The notes below the pieces were generated by a model. The model did no database searches and was not told the DNA's origin. It worked only from the letters and a program-made list of their open reading frames with translations. The position numbers and the translations under genes are program-made. Below are positions 29,531 through 34,056 of a DNA stretch of 34,056 bases, in pieces. How positions within the stretch are numbered: position 1 is the stretch's first letter; the number at the start of each line of letters is the position of its first letter. The DNA is taken from positions 1 through 34,056 of the forward strand of contig CAJXLK010000041.1 of assembly GCA_913055635.1 (NCBI GenBank). The letters are read 5' to 3'. This DNA comes from an uncultured Bacteroidota bacterium. GTDB taxonomy: Bacteria > Bacteroidota > Bacteroidia > Bacteroidales > UBA12077.

Positions 29531-31078
29531 ATGAAAAAATTTACACAGTACGTTACCGTAGATTTCGTGCTGGATGAGAGCTTCCGCAGCTGGGTATACA
29601 ACGAAGACCCGGAAGCTGCAACATTCTGGAGGGAATGGATTGCCCTGCACCCGGAAATGAAGTCCTTTGCAGAAGAAGCCCGCCGGATCCTGCTGGATCT
29701 GCGGATGGAAGAAGTAAAGGTCAGCCCTTCAGAGATTGCCCGGGGTTATCGGGAAATTGAGCATTTCTTTGAACAAACGGTGCATCAGCGTAAAAAATCG
29801 GCGCCTGGGTTCTACCTGAAAATAGCAGCTGCAGTGCTGGTCCTGGTGACAACAGCCCTGGGGCTTTATATTCATTTACAGCCCGAAGAGATAACAAAAC
29901 AATACGCCACCGCAACAGGTGAACATAAGAAAATCCAGTTACCTGATGGTTCAAGCGTTTATATGAAAGGAGACACCAAAATGTCTTACGCACTCAACTG
30001 GCGAAAAAAACAGGAAAGAAAAGTTAAACTTCAGGGTGAAGCCTATTTTCAAGTTCGTGAAACCTTGTATGAAGGCAATCAACTCAAATTCATCGTTAAG
30101 ACCGACAACATTTTGATCGAAGTGGTGGGGACAGAATTCATGGTAAATAACCGAGATTTCAAAACAAAGGTCACCTTAAACTCAGGTAGAGTACGACTTC
30201 AGGCGCCTCAAAACAAGACACTTAACATGAACCCGGGTGATGTAGTCGAGTACAATGCCATTAGCCATAAATTAGTTACCCTCAAACCAGACCTACGGCA
30301 AAATTCCTCATGGATGAACGATTTTAAAGACTGGGAAGAACAACACCAAAGGGGTAAATCTCATTCCGCTAACAAAAAAGAGCAGTTCCATAAAGGGAAT
30401 ACTGCCATACCACCCGACAATAAGAATAAGCGACAAGACGCTGTATGTGCCGGGACTCAAGCTGCTATCAGCAATCAAACAGAAAACAGGATATATAAGG
30501 AAGAAGAAAACGGCCAGAAAAAGAATCCCAAAGAATATCATCTATATACCGGACAACAGAATTTCGAGAACAAACCGACAGGTGTTCTTCAGGAAATTAA
30601 TCATCGGTACCTTATTCATCCGGTTGGTCCAAACAGTAATTCAGAAAAGGGCAATGTCAGTCAAATCATTCAACAGGGAGAACAAAATACGGCATATATC
30701 GAACAAATTGGCGAGGGACTGCGATCTCAACAACATCAGTTCGGCAACCAAAACCAAGCCCGGGTCTACCTCAAAGGCGAGACCAACCGGGAAAAAAGCG
30801 TTGATTTGAGTTGGTCAACCAAACAGTTGCAGAATGGTAGCGCCAACCGATCGATTTTTAAACTGATAGAGTCTTATAACATCCACATCTCTTCGAATCA
30901 ATACGGAACAGGGAATCAAAATTTTGTAGAAAGCAGTGGATATCAAAACATTGGAATCATCCAACAACAGGGAACTTACAACAAAGTGCAGATCGATCAA
31001 AACGGGATGAGCAACCAGACGAGGAACCACCAGGTTGGTCGATTGAATGAGATCGAAATCATCCAAAAGGCAAATTAG
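29531..31078 (+). CDS. FecR-like transmembrane regulator fused to C-terminal curlin repeats
   Basis: 515 residues from the ATG at 29531, chosen because the paralogue at 33876 starts identically (MKK..QY...DFVLD). Residues 1-90 form a cytoplasmic anti-sigma-type domain. Residues 94-115 form one transmembrane helix (LKIAAAVLVLVTTALGLYIH). Residues about 124-225 form the periplasmic FecR domain (ATATGEHKKIQLPDGSSVYM, KVKLQGEAYFQV, VVGTEFMVNN, TLNSGRVRLQ). After a polar, low-complexity linker (about 265-370) the usual C-terminal FecR domain is replaced by about eight curlin-type motifs (375-515), e.g. IIQQGEQNTAYIEQIG and VQIDQNGMSNQTRNHQVG. In FecIRA systems the periplasmic FecR end reads a receptor signal and controls an ECF sigma factor. 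Here it is built to contact curlin. The gene heads the curlin operon. Confidence 0.88.
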   Translation: MKKFTQYVTVDFVLDESFRSWVYNEDPEAATFWREWIALHPEMKSFAEEARRILLDLRMEEVKVSPSEIARGYREIEHFFEQTVHQRKKSAPGFYLKIAAAVLVLVTTALGLYIHLQPEEITKQYATATGEHKKIQLPDGSSVYMKGDTKMSYALNWRKKQERKVKLQGEAYFQVRETLYEGNQLKFIVKTDNILIEVVGTEFMVNNRDFKTKVTLNSGRVRLQAPQNKTLNMNPGDVVEYNAISHKLVTLKPDLRQNSSWMNDFKDWEEQHQRGKSHSANKKEQFHKGNTAIPPDNKNKRQDAVCAGTQAAISNQTENRIYKEEENGQKKNPKEYHLYTGQQNFENKPTGVLQEINHRYLIHPVGPNSNSEKGNVSQIIQQGEQNTAYIEQIGEGLRSQQHQFGNQNQARVYLKGETNREKSVDLSWSTKQLQNGSANRSIFKLIESYNIHISSNQYGTGNQNFVESSGYQNIGIIQQQGTYNKVQIDQNGMSNQTRNHQVGRLNEIEIIQKAN

Positions 31079-31162
31079 AAGCTTAAAGCGGCTGTTGCCA
31101 GCAACTGATTCACCCAAAAAGATTGTTGAACCCTTAAAATAGAAATCTTCAAAAACGCTGAA

Positions 31163-31211
31163 CAGGCCCAGGACCCGCCTTAGGCAGCCAAACCTGAAAC
31201 AGGTCCGCCTG
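31163..31211 (+). promoter_or_regulatory. Predicted RNA stem upstream of the major curlin gene
   Basis: CAGGC (31163-31167) and GGACC (31171-31175) can pair with GCCTG (31207-31211) and GGTCC (31202-31206), with a CCA bulge. An alternative inner hairpin is ACCTG-AAA-CAGGT (31192-31204). No T-run follows, so it is more likely an mRNA processing, stability or attenuation element than a terminator. It lies 46 bases before the curlin ATG. Confidence 0.5.
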
Positions 31212-31256
31212 AGATTATCTAATTCAAACAATTGTTTAACCCAAAACTTTTATGCT

Positions 31257-32594
31257 ATGAAACGTTTATTAAGTATTTTAGTAGCTTTGCTTTTCGTATC
31301 AGGAATGGCAATGGCACAAAACAGTTCAACGACCGATCAGGATGGTGTCAACAACTCAGCCAATGTAACTCAAATCCTTGATGGTGGTGATAACACATCC
31401 AATGTAGAACAGTATGGGGGAGATGATCCGGCTTTTCCCAATTTAGCGACTGTTAATCAGACAACCTCCAACACCGGTAAAAATGAATCAGGGATTAAGC
31501 AAGGAAACCAGGTAAATGGCAATGCAGATTTAATGGATGCCTATGTGAATCAAATTGCGAATGATGGAGGATGGAACTATTCTTACATCCATCAGGTAAA
31601 TAACGCGAAAAATGCGACGGTGAATCAAACTGCTGGAGGATCAAACAGCAAAAACGAATCATTCATCGAGCAATCCATTGGAGGAATAAATGAGCCCATA
31701 AGCTCCGCTACGGTTAATCAATATGCCTGGAATGAAGGCTACAACAAATCCGAGATTTATCAAGCCGGCAAACAGAGCGATGCCAATGTTTATCAAAGAA
31801 ACTGGGGATATGGAGATGATGGCATCACCTCATATATCAATCAGAATGGGTATAATCAGTCAGCTGATGTAGATCAATACCATGCCGGCACAGGCAAAGA
31901 TGAATCCACCATCAACCAGGCAGGTGGCAATAATGCAGCCGAGTTATTGCAAATGGCTATAAATGTTGGAGGTACGAATGCCTCGGACATTGGACAATAT
32001 GGGGGCGAAAACGGAGGCAATACCGCCAAGGTTCATCAAAACATAACAAACCTGGGCGACAATACTGCCAACGTCATGCAGGGAAAAGAGGCACATCCCA
32101 ATGCAGATCAGCAATGGGCATGGGTTAATCAAAATGCAACCAGCGGAGGTTCCAATGAGGCCACAGTAGAACAAGTGAACAACTCGCATTGGTCCCAGGT
32201 CCTTCAACATGCTGCTGCCAACAGTAAAAATACTTCTACCATCTACCAGGGTGGCCATTCCCCGAAAAACATTAACGGAGGCTGGATTAGCTTAAATCAG
32301 GTAGCCATTCTGGGTGGCGAAAACACCTCTAATATCAATCAACATGCAACCAATACAAACTATCACTTAGAGGAAACCTACGCAACGGTTATTCAGACCT
32401 CATCAGGTGGAATCAACCAGGTAGACATTGACCAGTATGACATGTATAATTGGGCCAATATTAACCAGTTTCACACTGGAGGTGGCCTGATGAATAACGC
32501 TTTCATTGAACAGAAGGGCAATGGTCCAAATATTGAAATGATTAATCAAACAGGATCAGGTAACACCGCCAACACCATCCAACATAACTATTAA
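31257..32594 (+). CDS. Large curlin-repeat amyloid protein (CsgA-like)
   Basis: 445 residues; signal peptide MKRLLSILVALLFVSGMAMAQ. The mature protein is almost entirely curlin-type strands ending in x-[VI]-x-Q, e.g. ANVTQ, ATVNQ, AYVNQ, SYIHQ, SFIEQ, SEIYQ, ADVDQ, STINQ, AKVHQ, ANVMQ, NINQ, FIEQ, with Asn/Gly/Ser turns between. By eye there are about 29 such strand motifs, against ten strands in five repeats of E. coli CsgA (131 residues mature). Asn and Gln are very abundant and Cys is absent. It should be exported through the CsgG pore encoded nearby and build a beta-solenoid fibre. It lies 178 bases after the FecR-curlin gene and ends with ...QHNY. Confidence 0.92.
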   Translation: MKRLLSILVALLFVSGMAMAQNSSTTDQDGVNNSANVTQILDGGDNTSNVEQYGGDDPAFPNLATVNQTTSNTGKNESGIKQGNQVNGNADLMDAYVNQIANDGGWNYSYIHQVNNAKNATVNQTAGGSNSKNESFIEQSIGGINEPISSATVNQYAWNEGYNKSEIYQAGKQSDANVYQRNWGYGDDGITSYINQNGYNQSADVDQYHAGTGKDESTINQAGGNNAAELLQMAINVGGTNASDIGQYGGENGGNTAKVHQNITNLGDNTANVMQGKEAHPNADQQWAWVNQNATSGGSNEATVEQVNNSHWSQVLQHAAANSKNTSTIYQGGHSPKNINGGWISLNQVAILGGENTSNINQHATNTNYHLEETYATVIQTSSGGINQVDIDQYDMYNWANINQFHTGGGLMNNAFIEQKGNGPNIEMINQTGSGNTANTIQHNY

Positions 32595-32605
32595 ACCCTC
32601 TTTCA

Positions 32606-32645
32606 AAGCAGGCAGGCCCAGGCTTTATGCTTGCCTGCCCTGCTT
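32606..32645 (+). promoter_or_regulatory. Strong stem between the two curlin genes
   Basis: AAGCAGGCAGGC (32606-32617) pairs with GCCTGCCCTGCTT (32633-32645) with a single-base bulge and a 15-base loop. It is followed by AATTATTGG rather than a T-run. It may act as a partial terminator or an RNA stabiliser that sets the ratio of the major to the minor curlin. Confidence 0.55.
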
Positions 32646-32695
32646 AATTATTGGCTGAAAAATCATCAAAACCAACCTAAAAAAAAGGAAATCAA

Positions 32696-33355
32696 ATGAC
32701 TAAATTTTGGAATACATATCGTTTTTTGGTGGTTTTTCTTTTTTCGTCCTTTTTGATGTCTGCTATTCAATTGCATGCTCAAAGTCAAGGGCAGGTAGGT
32801 AGCAACAATAACTGGTACATGGCCAACCCTGCCGGCAGCAAGATTGATGTAAATGCCCTGCTCCAAAACAATGAAAACGGTCAAAACAATGCCAACCAGA
32901 CCAATGAGGTATCGGTAAATGATGATTTTGAAGGGAATTACCAGCAGCGGCATCAGGAATTTTATGAATTGACCACCTCCTATGGAGCGGTAGAAGATTA
33001 CCTCTCTGCACAAAATGGTTATTCCATTGGGGAGAATGAAAACCTCATAAAATTACATATGGAGGGCAATTCCAATTCCATCATGGCTATCCAGAAGCAG
33101 GGATCAGGAAACATCATGGATGTAAAATATTACGGCAACTCCAATCAAGGGTACTATCGTCAGCAAGGATCGGACAATTTTATTTACGATCAGATTGGGA
33201 CCCTTCTAAACCACGAAACCGGAGTTTACCGGGAAATCATCCAAAACGGCACAGGATTGGGCGTAGTAAATACAGGCATCCCCAAAATGGACATGATCAT
33301 TAATCAGAATGGGGCACACATGCTGTTAAAAATAAACAGTTCTCCCCCTTTCTAA
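32696..33355 (+). CDS. Minor curlin-like protein, candidate nucleator (CsgB-like)
   Basis: 219 residues. It starts at an ATG preceded by AAGGAA 6 bases upstream. The signal peptide is about 1-29 (VVFLFSSFLMSAIQLHAQ). A non-repetitive region of about 90 residues follows, with an Asn-rich segment and YQQRHQEFYELTTSYG. Then come curlin-type motifs from about 115 (LHMEGNSNSIMAIQKQGSGN, VKYYGNSNQGYYRQQGSDN, YREIIQNGTG, MIINQNGAHMLLKI). Fewer, less regular repeats plus an extra N-terminal domain suit a nucleator or minor subunit like CsgB, by analogy with csgBA. It is the last gene before the terminator at 33379. The exact role is inferred. Confidence 0.78.
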   Translation: MTKFWNTYRFLVVFLFSSFLMSAIQLHAQSQGQVGSNNNWYMANPAGSKIDVNALLQNNENGQNNANQTNEVSVNDDFEGNYQQRHQEFYELTTSYGAVEDYLSAQNGYSIGENENLIKLHMEGNSNSIMAIQKQGSGNIMDVKYYGNSNQGYYRQQGSDNFIYDQIGTLLNHETGVYREIIQNGTGLGVVNTGIPKMDMIINQNGAHMLLKINSSPPF

Positions 33356-33875
33356 CCAGAAAATAAGGGTTCAACAAAAAACCCCGCCTCGTCAGGCGGG
33401 GTTTTAATTTTTCTTACCCAATTGTTTAACCAAAAACTAAATGTTATTGGTATTCATTTTAACGCAGTTCGTCAAAATAAGGTTACAGTTTTTTTTTAAA
33501 TTTTTCAGATTTTTTCGTTTCACTCCATTTCAGTTATCCGATCCATACGCCCCTTCCTAACTCCGGTAAAAAAATGGAAGAAATCTCTTATTTTGATGAG
33601 CAATTTTGTCAATAACAGGAAGTATCCCAAAAACTTCATCCCATCAACCAGGGTTTAAAAATTTTCCAAAGCTAACTTAATCTGGCCAAGATTGAAGGGT
33701 ACCGGTTGTTTTATATCAAAAAAATCAACCGATGACAACAATCAATATGTTTATAAAAACCAGTATATTACACTACCGGACACACTTTCTTCAATAATTT
33801 CTTTTCTTTTTTTGTCCACAAAAGCATAAAATCTTCCTTTATATTAACGAAAGGATTTAAAAGCCATTTTCTCCG
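33356..33875. other. 520-base gap before the second FecR-like gene
   Basis: After the terminator comes CAATTGTTTAACC (33419-33431), identical to the leader of the major curlin gene at 31229-31241 and followed there and here by a CAAAA-like stretch. An inverted repeat CGGTTG/CAACCG (33703-33731) lies further on. No gene is supported. The promoter of the next gene was not recognised. Confidence 0.5.
33379..33405 (+). terminator. Rho-independent terminator of the curlin operon
   Basis: AAACCCCGCCT (33379-33389) pairs with AGGCGGGGTTT (33394-33404) around a CGTC loop: an 11-base-pair perfect stem followed by TTTT-A-TTT. It is the strongest terminator in the window and it separates the minor curlin gene from the second FecR-like gene. 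Confidence 0.93.
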
Positions 33876-34056
33876 ATGAAAAAATACATACAATATAGCG
33901 TAGAAGATTTTGTGCTGGATGATGCCTTCAGGAGATGGGTCCTGAATGAGGATGCGCTTAATGATGCCTTTTGGAGAGAATGGATCACCACCCATCCCGA
34001 CATGCAGCCGGTAGTGGATGAAGCCCGGCAGATCATCCTGGGGCTTCAGACCGAAC
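33876..34056 (+). CDS. Second FecR-like anti-sigma/regulator (N-terminal part only)
   Basis: The first 60 residues, cut by the window edge. They align without gaps to the N-terminus of the FecR-curlin protein at 29531, with about 33 of 60 positions identical by manual comparison (shared blocks MKK, DFVLD, FWREWI, HP.M, EAR). It is therefore a paralogue of the cytoplasmic anti-sigma-type domain. Whether it also carries a FecR domain and curlin repeats cannot be seen here. Two such regulators flanking the curlin structural genes suggest a duplicated module. Confidence 0.8.
   Translation, partial: MKKYIQYSVEDFVLDDAFRRWVLNEDALNDAFWREWITTHPDMQPVVDEARQIILGLQTE

Noticed and set aside
27079-33480. 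String TTCGTCAAAA at 4595-4604, 27081-27090 and 33468-33477 as an ECF promoter -10 element
   Set aside because: One copy overlaps a start codon, and no common -35 element lies at a constant distance from the three copies; probably chance in AT-rich sequence.

Overview
This window looks like a piece of a Bacteroidota chromosome, probably a marine or anoxic Bacteroidales/Marinilabiliales-type organism. The evidence is SprB repeats joined to a fibrobacter-type major domain (FISUMP), a CsgEFG curli exporter, FecR-type sigma regulators, Na+-NQR, promoter boxes of the Bacteroidota TTTG/TAnnTTTG type, and mostly weak Shine-Dalgarno sequences. No rRNA, tRNA, CRISPR array, transposase or phage gene was seen. 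The genus is not determinable by eye.

Region 1 (1-4603) holds the start of a Na+-translocating NADH:quinone reductase operon on the minus strand (nqrA-nqrB-nqrC-nqrD, the last cut by the window edge). A Crp/Fnr regulator with exactly the cysteine spacing of E. coli FNR sits upstream of nqrA and is divergent from region 2.

Region 2 (4604-17248) is a plus-strand operon for a large membrane respiratory complex. Its order (MrpE, MrpF, MrpG, DUF4040, MrpB, MrpC, antiporter, antiporter, NuoH, NuoB, NuoC, NuoD, NuoI homologues) is the order of the archaeal MBX/MBS complex. Two features stand out. The two antiporter subunits are one 1042-residue protein. The terminal NuoI-like ferredoxin subunit is fused to a GltD/NfnL-type FAD/NAD(P)H flavoprotein. 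The large subunit has lost the [NiFe] site, so this is not a hydrogenase. A dihydroorotate-dehydrogenase-like flavoprotein without the usual active-site cysteine follows. The simplest reading is a redox-driven ion pump that exchanges electrons with NAD(P)H through its own flavin module. Two gaps in the operon carry repeats: a GAGTAGR heptamer array, and related hairpin/AATGAG-rich inserts.

Region 3 (17249-21430) is mixed: a secreted TPR protein, a small Cys-containing hypothetical, a zinc ribbon, a second minisatellite related to the first, and an L-2-hydroxyglutarate-oxidase-like flavoenzyme.

Region 4 (21431-34056) is a curli-type amyloid locus. On the minus strand are csgE-csgF-csgG (CsgG carries an extra C-terminal beta-barrel), an ECF sigma factor and a SprB/FISUMP surface protein. 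On the plus strand are a PD40-repeat lipoprotein, a FecR-like membrane protein whose C-terminus is made of curlin repeats, a 445-residue curlin with roughly 29 strand motifs, a smaller CsgB-like curlin, a strong terminator, and the start of a second FecR-like gene. The FecR-curlin fusion next to an ECF sigma factor suggests a circuit in which the state of the amyloid subunits is read across the inner membrane. I know of no described equivalent, but I could not search for one.
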